DNA of 64,000 nucleotides. It comes from Clostridium punense (lineage in GTDB: Bacteria > Bacillota > Clostridia > Clostridiales > Clostridiaceae). The notes beneath the pieces were generated by a model that worked only from the letters and a program-made list of their open reading frames with translations, did no database searches and was not told the DNA's origin. Within the stretch, counting starts at the first letter, position 1; the number at the start of each line of letters is the position of its first letter. Made by a program: the position numbers and the translations under genes. Shown in pieces: positions 54,661-63,096 of this stretch. The stretch is taken from assembly GCF_017874425.1 (NCBI RefSeq), contig NZ_JAGGLL010000022.1, positions 19,804 through 83,803 on the forward strand. Direction: 5' to 3'.

Positions 54661-55821
54661 ATGAATAGGATTTATTTGGACAATGGTGCCACTTCCTTTC
54701 CAAAGGCTCCTGGAGTTGTAGAGAACATAACAAAATATCTTGTAGATATAGGTGGAAATGTTAACAGAGGAGCTTATGATGCTTCCTATGAAGCTGAAAA
54801 TATAGTTTTTGAAACTCGAGAATTACTATGTAAGCTATTTAATTTTCATAGAGCTGAAAATGTAGTATTTACTAGAAGTATCACTGAAAGTCTTAATGTT
54901 ATATTAAAGGGATACTTGAAGAAAGGTGATCACATAATTATTTCCTCCATGGAACATAATGCAGTGATGAGACCTCTTAGGTCTCTCGAAAAACTAGGAA
55001 TAACTTGTTCAATTGCAAAATGCAATACTCTTGGAGAATTAGACCCTAACTGCCTCCCCTCACTAGTTAAACCAAATACTAAAGCAGTGGTGATGACCCA
55101 TAGCTCAAATGTGTGTGGAACTATTCTTCCTTTAGAAGAGGTAGGAAGATTTTGCAAGGATAATAAACTTATCCTTATAGTAGATTCAGCCCAAACTGCA
55201 GGTTTTTTAGATATTGATATGAACAAGATGAATATAGATATTCTCTGTTTCACAGGTCATAAAAGCCTTCTTGGACCCCAAGGTATTGGTGGTTTTTTGA
55301 TTAGGGAGCACCTTGTTGAAAAGGTTTCACCACTTATTGAAGGGGGAACTGGAAGCTTATCTGAATATGAAGTCCAACCAGAGTACATGCCAGATAAATT
55401 TGAAAGTGGAACTTTAAACATTCCAGGCATATACGGACTTAATGCCTCCTTAAAATATATTTTAAATGAAGGCATTAAGAACATAAAAGCTAAAGAATTA
55501 GAGCTAACACAAGTATTTTTAAAAGAAGTAAGTAAAATTCCTCAGTTAGATATAATAGGACTTAAAACTATTGAAAATAGGACTGCAGTGGTATCACTAA
55601 ATTTTGCTCATCAAGATAACGGCGAAATAGCTCATCTGCTTTCCAAGGACTACGGAATATCAACTAGATGTGGACTTCATTGTGCACCTTCTGCCCATAA
55701 AACTCTAGGAACTTTTCCAGATGGAACAGTAAGATTCAGCTTCAGTAGCTTTAACACTAGTGAGGAAGTACATTACACAGTAAATGCTATAAGAGCAATT
55801 ATAAATACTTTTATTTATTAA
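54661..55821 (+). CDS. Cysteine desulfurase-like PLP enzyme (class V aminotransferase)
   Basis: 386 aa. YLDNGATSFPKAPGV at the N-terminus, PLP Lys201 in FTGHKSLLGPQGIGG, and the active-site Cys341 in RCGLHCAPSAHKTLG. These are the hallmarks of the cysteine desulfurase/selenocysteine lyase group linked to yedE clusters. It likely passes S or Se from cysteine or selenocysteine to the TusA-like carrier encoded divergently. AAAGGAGG RBS. The 150-bp divergent spacer should hold both promoters. Confidence 0.92.
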   Translation: MNRIYLDNGATSFPKAPGVVENITKYLVDIGGNVNRGAYDASYEAENIVFETRELLCKLFNFHRAENVVFTRSITESLNVILKGYLKKGDHIIISSMEHNAVMRPLRSLEKLGITCSIAKCNTLGELDPNCLPSLVKPNTKAVVMTHSSNVCGTILPLEEVGRFCKDNKLILIVDSAQTAGFLDIDMNKMNIDILCFTGHKSLLGPQGIGGFLIREHLVEKVSPLIEGGTGSLSEYEVQPEYMPDKFESGTLNIPGIYGLNASLKYILNEGIKNIKAKELELTQVFLKEVSKIPQLDIIGLKTIENRTAVVSLNFAHQDNGEIAHLLSKDYGISTRCGLHCAPSAHKTLGTFPDGTVRFSFSSFNTSEEVHYTVNAIRAIINTFIY

Positions 55822-55988
55822 ACTTAAAACATTGTATAGTATTAACAACTTAAGATTTCATGATGAATTTCATCCTCATACCCTTGGTTCTACTTTGTGG
55901 CTAAGGCTGGAATTGTAAGTCTTGGACATGCTTCAAGTTGCCTTATTATATTTACACCACAAAAAAATTTGAAAGGAGAATTTTAAAA

Positions 55989-56474
55989 ATGAGCAAATAC
56001 GAAGATGCAATGAAACTTATGGAGGAACTTTGCGGAAATGGCAAGGAGGAGGTTATTGCACTTGCCACAATATCATTATCCCCAAATGCTTCCGGCAGTC
56101 CTCGCCCTGCTGCCCGTATGGTTTGTGCCTATTATGAAAATGGTATGTTTTATGTTTCTACAGATGCAAAAAAGAATAAAATGCTACAAATTGAGAAGAA
56201 CAATGAGGTTTCTGTTGCGGGGTTAGGTTGGTACACTTTCCACGGGAGGGCTGAAAACCTTGGTTGGGTTAAAGACGAGAAGAATGCAGAAATCAGAGCT
56301 AAATTTAAAAAAATCTTTGGCTGGTTTGATGAAGTTGGTGATGAGGACAACCCTAACTCAATCGTTCTGCGTATCACTCTCACAGAAGGTATAATTATTG
56401 ACAACGCAGAAAAATACGGTGAAAAGAAGTATGAAATTAACTTTATCGATAAAACAGTTAGGCATCTGAAATAA
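55989..56474 (+). CDS. Pyridoxamine 5'-phosphate oxidase-like (PNPOx) flavin-binding protein
   Basis: 161 aa. Split-barrel flavin-binding fold: EVIALATISLSPNASGSPRPAARMVCAYYENGMFYVST and KNKMLQIEKNNEVSVAGL. Members bind FMN, F420 or heme and reduce small molecules. ATG 8 bases after GGAG. The frame runs into the mobile element at 56461: without it the gene would end GTT AAG TAA (TVK), with it the end is TVRHLK. Codon use and GC are a little higher than in its neighbours. Confidence 0.85.
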   Translation: MSKYEDAMKLMEELCGNGKEEVIALATISLSPNASGSPRPAARMVCAYYENGMFYVSTDAKKNKMLQIEKNNEVSVAGLGWYTFHGRAENLGWVKDEKNAEIRAKFKKIFGWFDEVGDEDNPNSIVLRITLTEGIIIDNAEKYGEKKYEINFIDKTVRHLK

Positions 56475-56617
56475 ATAACAAGTCAAAGATGTGAAGGCTA
56501 TTTTGTAATAGACAAGGAAACAGGTTCCGCAGATAGTGGGGCTATCAAAGGGTTCTGTTGACGCAGTATAGCACAAAATAGACGAGCAGATTGACTTATT
56601 TATTTTTTGAAGATGCC
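56461..56617 (+). mobile_element. MITE-like palindromic element, copy 5
   Basis: 157 bp, GGCATCTGAAATAAATAAC to TTTTTTGAAGATGCC, flanked by exact TTA duplications. It is inserted at the stop codon of the PNPOx-like gene and supplies its new last codons and TAA. Confidence 0.9.
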
Positions 56618-56681
56618 TTAAGTAAAATATTACTTATAATTTGTTTCCTTGATTCAAAATCCATATAAATTATATTGCTAA

Positions 56682-56732
56682 ACAGCTAAGAAAAAGCGCT
56701 TCTACAGCTAAGAAAAAGCGCTTCTACAGCTA
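56682..56732. repeat. Tandem 22-bp repeat
   Basis: Two identical units of 22 bp (start ACAGCTAAGAAAAAGCGC) at 56682-56703 and 56704-56725 plus a third partial unit ACAGCTA. Each contains the palindrome AAGCGCTT. No role recognised; it could be two operator sites two turns apart or slippage. Confidence 0.8.
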
Positions 56733-56775
56733 TTTGCCACCCATTGATTAGCTAATTATTAATATAAGTTATATA

Positions 56776-56810
56776 AATAAGATACACCTTCTCAAAAGGT
56801 GTATCTTATT
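56776..56810. terminator. Bidirectional terminator
   Basis: 15-bp stem AATAAGATACACCTT/AAGGTGTATCTTATT with a 5-base loop. It ends the ABC operon on the minus strand, about 65 bp after the permease stop. Confidence 0.85.
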
Positions 56811-56872
56811 ATTTGGGCAGAGTAATAAGCGCTAAACAAATTTTGCTCATGATTTTCATATTTTTCCAAAGA

Positions 56873-57610
56873 TTAATCTTTAACCACTGCTCTTCTAATT
56901 AAAAGAAATATAAATCCTGAAAGTATTACTGCTATAATAAAGAAACTAAAAACTGCAGCATAAGGATTATAATCATTAAGCCCAAAAGCATTCACTAAGA
57001 AATTTCCTACTCCATTCCAAAACTCTTTTGGAAATAAGTCATGAAAGTTACCAATTAAAGTTATTAAAACAAAAGGGGCTACTGAGATTATAACCTTTAA
57101 AACAGTGTTACTTCTGTAGTATATCAGGTTTATAAAAATTCCAAGATTAAAGGTCATGGTGTATAAAAACACTAAAAACAACACAGTTCCAAACAATGTG
57201 CCTAAACTATTACTTTGACTCCAAACACTTTGTCCAAAGCCTTTATCATATAACATGTCATACATAGTAGGACATACTACAAAGAGATTATACATTCTAT
57301 TTAGTATTACATCTGCTACAGCCATTAGTGCTGCTATTGGTAAAGTACTTATCATTACCCCCTTAAAAAAGGTTTTTCTTGTTATATTATTCCCTTGAGT
57401 AAACTTAAAGCTATTTTTAAAGGAGTTTAGCCCTGCAATAAAAATAAATATTGCTGTAGAAAACTCTACCCCTGAAGACCTAATCTCGCCTCCATTAGTG
57501 CCTGCTAACAAGGTCATTGATGCAAATATAACTATTATAATAGCATAATACACCTTTATTGAATTTAAAGCATCAAAGAACTCATACTTTGCTACCTTTA
57601 AACTTTTCAT
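56873..57610 (-). CDS. ABC-2 type transporter permease
   Basis: 245 aa, six membrane helices (for example VYYAIIIVIFASMTLLAG, ISTLPIAALMAVADVIL, VLFLVFLYTMTFNLGIFINLIYY, AVFSFFIIAVILSGFIFLLI). No soluble domain. It forms an exporter with the ATPase encoded 3 bp upstream. GGGGGG RBS. The gene order GntR-ATPase-permease matches YtrA-type operons that respond to wall-active peptides in other Firmicutes (inference). Confidence 0.85.
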   Translation of the reverse strand: MKSLKVAKYEFFDALNSIKVYYAIIIVIFASMTLLAGTNGGEIRSSGVEFSTAIFIFIAGLNSFKNSFKFTQGNNITRKTFFKGVMISTLPIAALMAVADVILNRMYNLFVVCPTMYDMLYDKGFGQSVWSQSNSLGTLFGTVLFLVFLYTMTFNLGIFINLIYYRSNTVLKVIISVAPFVLITLIGNFHDLFPKEFWNGVGNFLVNAFGLNDYNPYAAVFSFFIIAVILSGFIFLLIRRAVVKD

Positions 57611-57612
57611 TG

Positions 57613-58485
57613 TTAGTTCCCCCCTTCGTTAGTTAAGTGGATAAATAGTTTTTGAAGTTCCACTTTATTAATTTCTAATTCTAAAGAATTAATTGTTTCT
57701 CTATCTTTTGCTGAAAGTTCACCAAGAATTGTAGCACTTTTAAAGCTTCCTAAAACCTCTGTATTAATAGGGTTTTTATCCTTTATAAATTCATCTACCT
57801 TACTGGCTGCTCCAGCTACAGAATAGGCTCTTTCTAATAGGTTCTCCACACTGTCATCCACTGCAATGCCCTTATCCTTTATTATAATTACTCTTTCAAG
57901 GATATCTGAAATTTCTTCTATAATATGAGTAGATAAAATTATGGTCTTTGGCTTATCAATAAAATTCTGTAAAAGCTCCTTGTAAAATAACTCTCTATGG
58001 TTTGCATCTAAGCCTAATATTGGCTCATCAAACATTAAAACTTCTGCATTAGAAGCTAAAGTAATTATAAGCTTCATTATAGAATTTTGGCCTGTAGAAA
58101 GTGCCTTAATCTTCTTATTTGTATTTAGTGAAAACTTTTTACTTAATGCCATGGCATATTCCATATCAAAAGAAGGATAAAACTCTTTAGTCCACACAAA
58201 GGCTTTGCCTACCTTCATTGCTTCAGGATAAAGGTCCTTCTCTGTCATATAAAACATTTTTCCTATAGCCTTATCATTTTCAAGAACGCCCTCTCCATCT
58301 ATGGTGATTTCCCCTTCTGTTGGGAATAACCTGTTATTAATCAGATTTAAAAGAGTGGTCTTTCCTGCTCCATTTCTTCCAAGGAGTCCATAAATTTTAT
58401 TAGGTTCTATTTTAAGTGATATATCCTTTAAGGCACAAAAGTCTCCATAGTATTTTGACATATTCTTAATTTCTATTACACCCAT
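57613..58485 (-). CDS. ABC transporter ATP-binding protein
   Basis: 290 aa. Walker A GLLGRNGAGKTTLLNLI (about 33-49), signature loop KALSTGQNSIMKLI (degenerate LSGGQ), Walker B AEVLMFDEPILGLD, and switch His in ILSTHIIEEI. The C-terminal 70 residues extend beyond the core. It powers the adjacent permease. GAGGAG RBS, 3 bp after the GntR gene. Confidence 0.93.
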   Translation of the reverse strand: MGVIEIKNMSKYYGDFCALKDISLKIEPNKIYGLLGRNGAGKTTLLNLINNRLFPTEGEITIDGEGVLENDKAIGKMFYMTEKDLYPEAMKVGKAFVWTKEFYPSFDMEYAMALSKKFSLNTNKKIKALSTGQNSIMKLIITLASNAEVLMFDEPILGLDANHRELFYKELLQNFIDKPKTIILSTHIIEEISDILERVIIIKDKGIAVDDSVENLLERAYSVAGAASKVDEFIKDKNPINTEVLGSFKSATILGELSAKDRETINSLELEINKVELQKLFIHLTNEGGN

Positions 58486-58487
58486 GA

Positions 58488-58850
58488 TTATTTACTCCTC
58501 TCTAACATTTTAATAATTTCATCAATAGAAATATTTAGTTTTTTACCTTCTTCAATTAAGGTTTCCACATAACTTTTATAAAAGCTTTCTCTTCTTTTGT
58601 CCATTAACTTTTCCTTAGCCCCCACAGTAACAAACATACCTACACCCCTCTTTTTATAAATGATACCTTCATCAACTAATAAGTTATACCCCTTTCCAAC
58701 GGTGGCTGGATTAATCTTATAAGTTACAGAAATCTCTGTAGTAGATGGTATCTGAGTATCTTCCTCATATATACCCTTTAATATTGAGTCTTCAACAGAC
58801 TGTGCCAGTTGCAAATATATAGGAATTTCACTATTAAAATCTATTTTCAC
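58488..58850 (-). CDS. GntR-family regulator, YtrA subfamily
   Basis: 120 aa. Residues 1-75 are a GntR winged helix (IPIYLQLAQSVEDSILKG, STTEISVTYKINPATVGKGYNLLVDEGIIYKKRGVGMFV). The short C-terminal helical tail is typical of the YtrA subfamily, which regulates the ABC genes in its own operon. GTG start 5 bases after GAGGTG. First gene of the three-gene operon. Confidence 0.92.
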   Translation of the reverse strand: MKIDFNSEIPIYLQLAQSVEDSILKGIYEEDTQIPSTTEISVTYKINPATVGKGYNLLVDEGIIYKKRGVGMFVTVGAKEKLMDKRRESFYKSYVETLIEEGKKLNISIDEIIKMLERSK

Positions 58851-59283
58851 TTCATCACCTCATTGGTTAATTACTTATATAACTAAGTATATGACCTGGA
58901 ATTTACTTTGGCAACTACTTTTATTGTAATTTACATTTTGTTAATATTTTACACATTATTTATCTATGCCATTTAGTGAGCTTTTACATGCTAAGTTTTA
59001 ATTTATGGTTTCATATTACCCTCTCATCCTAATGAGTTAAGGAGTAAATTTATTGTCAATATGTTGTTAGCTATACTAATCATTATTAAGGCAAAAAAAT
59101 AAAAGGTAGTCCTGTTAACTACCTTTTAGCTCATTGTATATATGATTTTAAAAATTATTAGGATTTATTTCATTAAGGTTATGCACCCTAATACTAATTT
59201 TTACTCCATATTTGCTATATTAATAGTTATCTCTACCACTATAACTATAGCTTCTTAGAATATTTCTAAAACAAGTGCTAATC
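58851..59283. other. Spacer upstream of the GntR operon, with MFS terminator
   Basis: 433 bp without a gene. A terminator (AAAAGGTAGT/ACTACCTTTT, 59101-59127) lies in the middle, about 157 bp after the MFS stop. The TATATAACTAAGTATATGAC stretch just before the GntR gene is a candidate promoter-operator for that operon. Confidence 0.5.
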
Positions 59284-60537
59284 CTACTCTTCTATTGCTA
59301 TTTGACCTACTTCTTCCTTTTTACTATCTATTAAGCAAAGTCTATACATTAAAATTGCTGCTAAAATTGAAATTCCACCAATAAATAGCCATAGATTTCT
59401 AATGCTTGTATACTTAACATATAGTCCTGCAATAATAGGTCCTACCATAAAGCCTAGCTTTCTTATTATTGGGAAAATAGAATTGAATCTTCCCCTATGT
59501 GAAGCTGGTGTATGCTCTGCGATATAAACATTGGTGTTAGTAGAAATTAAAATTTCTCCTATAGTCCAAATCATTGTTGAAAGAATAAATAGTGGGTAAC
59601 CATTAATAAAGAACATCATGCCAAAACCTGTAGCGTAGAAGATTCCCCCTACTGCAATGCTTAAAGAAGAGTTTAACTTTTCTGTAACTGCAGTTAAAAA
59701 CATTGGAATTATGCTGCACATCACTGCGTTTACTGTCATTAAACTTCCAAAAATAGTTGCAGATTTCTCCCCGAAAACCTCTCCAATTTGAAGAGAAAGT
59801 CCGAAATTGAATTGAGAGAACACTATAAAGTAAATAACAATTATAAAAGAAAATAATAGTAAGGTAGGTCTTTTGATTAAAGCTTGAAGAAGAGTCCCTT
59901 CCTCTGCCTTTTCTAGCTTATTTACCTTAAGTTTTTGAATTTCATCTTTAGATGGCATAGTCTCCGGTATAAAGAAAGCCACCAAAATCACTGAAATAAA
60001 GGTTGTAAGAGCATCACCTAAGAAAAGCCACACTAAATAGTTGTTATATAAAAATCCTGCAAGTAAAGGCCCCACAGAAAATCCTATATTTAATGCCATA
60101 TATTGAAGAGAGAAAGCTGTTTTTCTTTGTTCTCCCTCTGTAATATCTGTAATGATGGTGCTGTAAACCGGAAGAGAGTATCCTCCTAAAAAGTTTGATA
60201 GTATAAGTAAAGTTGTTAAAATAATTGGATCTTTAGTAAAGGCACATAGGAGTATTGCTATAGCTGAGGTTGTTCTAAAAATAATAAATATTTTCTTTCT
60301 TCCTATGACATCAATTAGTTTTCCCCCATGAGCAGAAGCTATTAAGCCCACAAAACTGTTTACGGCTACAATCACTCCTACAACTCCTACATTCATTCCT
60401 ATAGAGTATGTTAAAAACATGGTCAAAAAAGGTGCCACAAAATTACCTAAGTTGTTTATTATAGATGCAAAGAATATAATGTAAACACTCATAGGTAAAT
60501 TTTTATAGGGCACAAATAGTTTCTTTAAGTTATTCAT
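59284..60537 (-). CDS. MFS transporter (drug:H+ antiporter type), second paralogue
   Basis: 417 aa, 12 membrane helices. The A-motif is GGKLIDVIGRKKIFII and AEHTPASHRGRFNSIFPIIRKLGF matches the protein at 32716-33978. Both start with a short Lys-rich leader and LKK(L/A)...PYK/M-NLP(M/K) sequence. Probable efflux pump with unknown substrate. GGGGA RBS. Not in an operon with the ABC genes, from which a terminator separates it. Confidence 0.88.
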   Translation of the reverse strand: MNNLKKLFVPYKNLPMSVYIIFFASIINNLGNFVAPFLTMFLTYSIGMNVGVVGVIVAVNSFVGLIASAHGGKLIDVIGRKKIFIIFRTTSAIAILLCAFTKDPIILTTLLILSNFLGGYSLPVYSTIITDITEGEQRKTAFSLQYMALNIGFSVGPLLAGFLYNNYLVWLFLGDALTTFISVILVAFFIPETMPSKDEIQKLKVNKLEKAEEGTLLQALIKRPTLLLFSFIIVIYFIVFSQFNFGLSLQIGEVFGEKSATIFGSLMTVNAVMCSIIPMFLTAVTEKLNSSLSIAVGGIFYATGFGMMFFINGYPLFILSTMIWTIGEILISTNTNVYIAEHTPASHRGRFNSIFPIIRKLGFMVGPIIAGLYVKYTSIRNLWLFIGGISILAAILMYRLCLIDSKKEEVGQIAIEE

Positions 60538-60711
60538 TTCCCCATCCCCATTCTGTTAATAAGGCTTCCCCCAATTCCCTTTATAAATAAACTTAACCTT
60601 GAGAGTTTCATCAACATAGTTTTCTATAATTTAGATTCTTACTATCTGAGATTACTTAATCCTTTAAAATAGCTTCTTTCCAACTATTTTTAAGGCAAAT
60701 CCCCTTCAGCA

Positions 60712-61188
60712 TTAACTCCTAGATTTTAGTATCTTTTCTAAAGTTTCAATGTGTTTAACCCTATTACTTATTATATCAGATAGAATTTCATAAGTCTTTG
60801 TATAAGTATCTTTTATATCTTTTACAAATCTTCCTTGAATATCAATGAGCAAGGAATACATATCTTTTTCTAGATTTAAAGAGAATTTTATATAATCCCC
60901 TACATTGTCAAAACTTACTTCATATTCTTTTTTGTTATACTGATTTATTAAAAAGGAAATTTTATCATAAGTCCAAAAATCAATTTCCTCAAGCTCTATG
61001 TTCTTAAGCTCTTTATTTAAATCTTTATAATGTTTAATAGTCTTATCTATATTTTTTATTAAAACTTTTGACATTATCTTTATAGAAGAGTGTTCCTTCT
61101 GCTGCTTCCCTATATTTTCATACAGCTTTTTTCTTCTTTCCTCCATATCAATGGATTTATTTATTAAGTCAATTACATTATACGCCAT
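60712..61188 (-). CDS. All-helical cytoplasmic protein, function unknown
   Basis: 158 aa from the ATG 5 bases after GGAAGGTG. Composition and spacing suggest a four-helix bundle; the arrangement ERRKKLYENIGKQQKEH and later SDIISNRVKHIETLEKIL is reminiscent of ferritin-like proteins, but the Glu/His iron ligands are incomplete. No membrane segment. I do not recognise the family. Confidence 0.7.
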   Translation of the reverse strand: MAYNVIDLINKSIDMEERRKKLYENIGKQQKEHSSIKIMSKVLIKNIDKTIKHYKDLNKELKNIELEEIDFWTYDKISFLINQYNKKEYEVSFDNVGDYIKFSLNLEKDMYSLLIDIQGRFVKDIKDTYTKTYEILSDIISNRVKHIETLEKILKSRS

Positions 61189-61379
61189 TTTTACACCTTC
61201 CAACTTTAAGTCTATTTATATATTACGAAAAAACACTTAGCTTTTATGGGGTACTTATTTATAAATATTAAATATTATTTAGAATTTCAATTTCATTAAA
61301 TTTATTTAACCCTTACATAGTATTAGTTAAAGCCTCAAGTTTAATTAAAATTATAACTTGTTTACACTCATAAAAAAAA

Positions 61380-61412
61380 CAACTTCTTTATTATAACTGG
61401 TTAAAGAAGTTG
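61380..61412 (-). terminator. Terminator of the 42-residue membrane peptide gene
   Basis: 11-bp stem CAACTTCTTTA/TAAAGAAGTTG with an 11-base loop, then TTTTTTTT on the minus strand, 9 bp after the stop codon. Confidence 0.85.
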
Positions 61413-61421
61413 CTTTCCAGT

Positions 61422-61550
61422 TTATTCTTTACTAATCTTAATATATTTTCCGAAGATTCCTCTTAATCCTCCAAAAATAGTTTCTAATAAAATTATCGTT
61501 CCAAGAAAGTGCCAAATATCCCTAAAAATAAACTCTAAAATTTCTAACAT
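61422..61550 (-). CDS. 42-residue single-pass membrane peptide
   Basis: MLEILEFIFRDIWHFLGTII starts the peptide, continuing LLETIFGGLRGIFGKYIKIS. An aromatic, amphipathic N-terminus with DIWHFLGT leads into one membrane helix and a basic C-terminal end. ATG 6 bases after GGGG; a strong terminator follows. The xDxWHFLGTxIL pattern recurs in small clostridial and phage-linked membrane peptides as far as I recall, but no function is assigned. Confidence 0.7.
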   Translation of the reverse strand: MLEILEFIFRDIWHFLGTIILLETIFGGLRGIFGKYIKISKE

Positions 61551-61793
61551 AATCTTCCCCTATTAACTCCCATCTATTAAATATTTAATAAATTTTATTC
61601 CCCTAGAATTTTATTATTCCTATAAATTTTATTTTTTTAATTATAGGAAGTCCTATAACCTATTCAAATACCACTGAAGCTTTGGTTCATATATAAGTTT
61701 TACTTAGCTCGCTTATTAATTAAATAGTGTTAGATAGTGATTATTCCTATTCAGAAGATAAATCAATAAGTATTTCTTAATTAGACTTAAGTT
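61551..61793. other. Spacer upstream of the 42-residue gene
   Basis: About 240 bp, AT-rich; no further gene. It should carry the promoter of the small peptide gene. A TATAATTTT-like sequence does not stand out. Confidence 0.3.
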
Positions 61794-61827
61794 AAAAGCT
61801 AGAGTAAAGACCTTTACTCTAGCTTTT
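61794..61827 (-). terminator. Terminator of the YdcZ pair, containing the stop codon
   Basis: Perfect 16-bp stem AAAAGCTAGAGTAAAG/CTTTACTCTAGCTTTT with a 2-base loop. The TAG stop (61819-61821) of the last gene is inside the stem, the same arrangement as at spoVT. Confidence 0.9.
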
Positions 61828-62268
61828 AACTATCAAACTATTCTTATCTACGTAAGAATTATACATAATACCTCCTATAATGATAAGTCCACCTAGTACT
61901 TTACCTATAGAAATGTTACCTAAGGTTAAGTAATCTATAAAAATTCCTGTGAAAATTTGCCCTATAAAAATTAACACCGTTGAATATACTGCTGATATTT
62001 TAGGTATCACTATATTTGAGGCTACAACTACAATTACTCCTACAAGACCTCCTAAGTAAGCATAAAATGGTATCCCATTAAAACTACTCATTTCAAATTT
62101 TCCTATAATCGCTAGTAAAGTCATTATAATTAAAGTTACTGTTAATCCTATAATATAGTTTATAAGCCCACCTTGAAATGCTCCTAGCTTTTGTCCTAAA
62201 TTTGCATTAATAATAATTGAAACTATTGTTAGTCCACCACATATGAACGCTAAAATCATATATATCAT
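61819..62268 (-). CDS. DMT-family YdcZ (DUF606) membrane protein, second of a pair
   Basis: 149 aa, five membrane helices, a half-size EamA-like unit. Landmarks are IINANLGQKLGAFQGGLINYIIG and FYAYLGGLVGVIVVVASNIVIPKISA. Paired DUF606 proteins probably form a heterodimeric small-molecule transporter. AAGGAG RBS. 15 bp after its partner. Confidence 0.88.
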   Translation of the reverse strand: MIYMILAFICGGLTIVSIIINANLGQKLGAFQGGLINYIIGLTVTLIIMTLLAIIGKFEMSSFNGIPFYAYLGGLVGVIVVVASNIVIPKISAVYSTVLIFIGQIFTGIFIDYLTLGNISIGKVLGGLIIIGGIMYNSYVDKNSLIVKS

Positions 62269-62283
62269 CTTATCACTCCTTAT

Positions 62284-62703
62284 TTATATAGTCATCACAA
62301 TTATACCTGCTAAAATTATTCCAAAACCTATTAGCTTTTTCTTTTCAAATTTATAAACCTTCATATAAAACAATCCGAAGTGGTCAATAAGAGCTGCTAC
62401 AAGCAATTGCCCAAAAACTCCTAAGGCTAGGGTTAGGGATGCACCAAGTTTCGCATAACATAAGTTATTTAAAAATACCATAATTACTCCTATCGCTCCA
62501 CCACTAAACAGGTAAAAAGGTATATTTTTCTTTAATACCAACTTCTCTCTTTTCGCAGCTAAAATAATTGTCAATGTTATAAGTCCCACTACATGAATTA
62601 CCAATAATGAAAAATAACTACTTAAATAACTGTTCAATATTCCATTGAAACTTACCATGACAGTAATTAAAACACCAATGAGTATTGCATAAAATTCATT
62701 CAT
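62284..62703 (-). CDS. DMT-family YdcZ (DUF606) membrane protein, first of a pair
   Basis: 139 aa, five membrane helices (LIGVLITVMVSFNGILNSYLSSYFSLLVIHVVGLI; FYLFSGGAIGVIMVFLNNLCYAKLGASLTLALGVFGQ). Homologous to the downstream gene. GGAGG RBS. It is divergent from the Crp/Fnr regulator, and the palindrome at 62898-62917 sits between them. Confidence 0.88.
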   Translation of the reverse strand: MNEFYAILIGVLITVMVSFNGILNSYLSSYFSLLVIHVVGLITLTIILAAKREKLVLKKNIPFYLFSGGAIGVIMVFLNNLCYAKLGASLTLALGVFGQLLVAALIDHFGLFYMKVYKFEKKKLIGFGIILAGIIVMTI

Positions 62704-62897
62704 AAAAAACCTCCATATTAATTGTTCTTCTTAGAAACTAAAGTCAAAGCTTTATTCACTTTCACTTTTATCAAGCTTAACTTGTACCTTTCATTAAGAA
62801 ATAAAGTTAACTCCTATACTGAAATTGCATAGTTTATATAAAAAGTAAAGTTTTGCGCCTCTTATAGTTTTATCATATCAAATAATAACCTATTCAA

Positions 62898-62917
62898 TAT
62901 ATGACATATGTCATATA
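62898..62917. promoter_or_regulatory. Perfect 20-bp palindrome in the regulator/transporter divergent region
   Basis: TATATGACATATGTCATATA is perfectly symmetrical. Crp/Fnr proteins bind sites of this size and type (TGA-N6-TCA cores; here TGAC-ATAT-type spacing with TGACATATGTCA). It lies about 195 bp from the transporter start and 180 bp from the regulator start, so it could control either. Binding is inferred. Confidence 0.65.
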
Positions 62918-63096
62918 CTATTACATATAAATAAATTTAAATATCAATTTACAATGTATGTAATAATAAAAGTACTCTTAAATTTCAACCTCCAACCACT
63001 TGCACACAATGCCTAAAACCTAGGGTTTCTTATCCTAGTGTTTGTCGAATTTATTGAAAGTGGTTATATGCTATTTCATTATGAAAGGGGCACCTT

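Noticed and set aside
60712..61188. Ferritin/rubrerythrin assignment
   Set aside because: Helical pattern is suggestive, but the iron-ligand Glu/His sets are not complete, so it is left as unknown.
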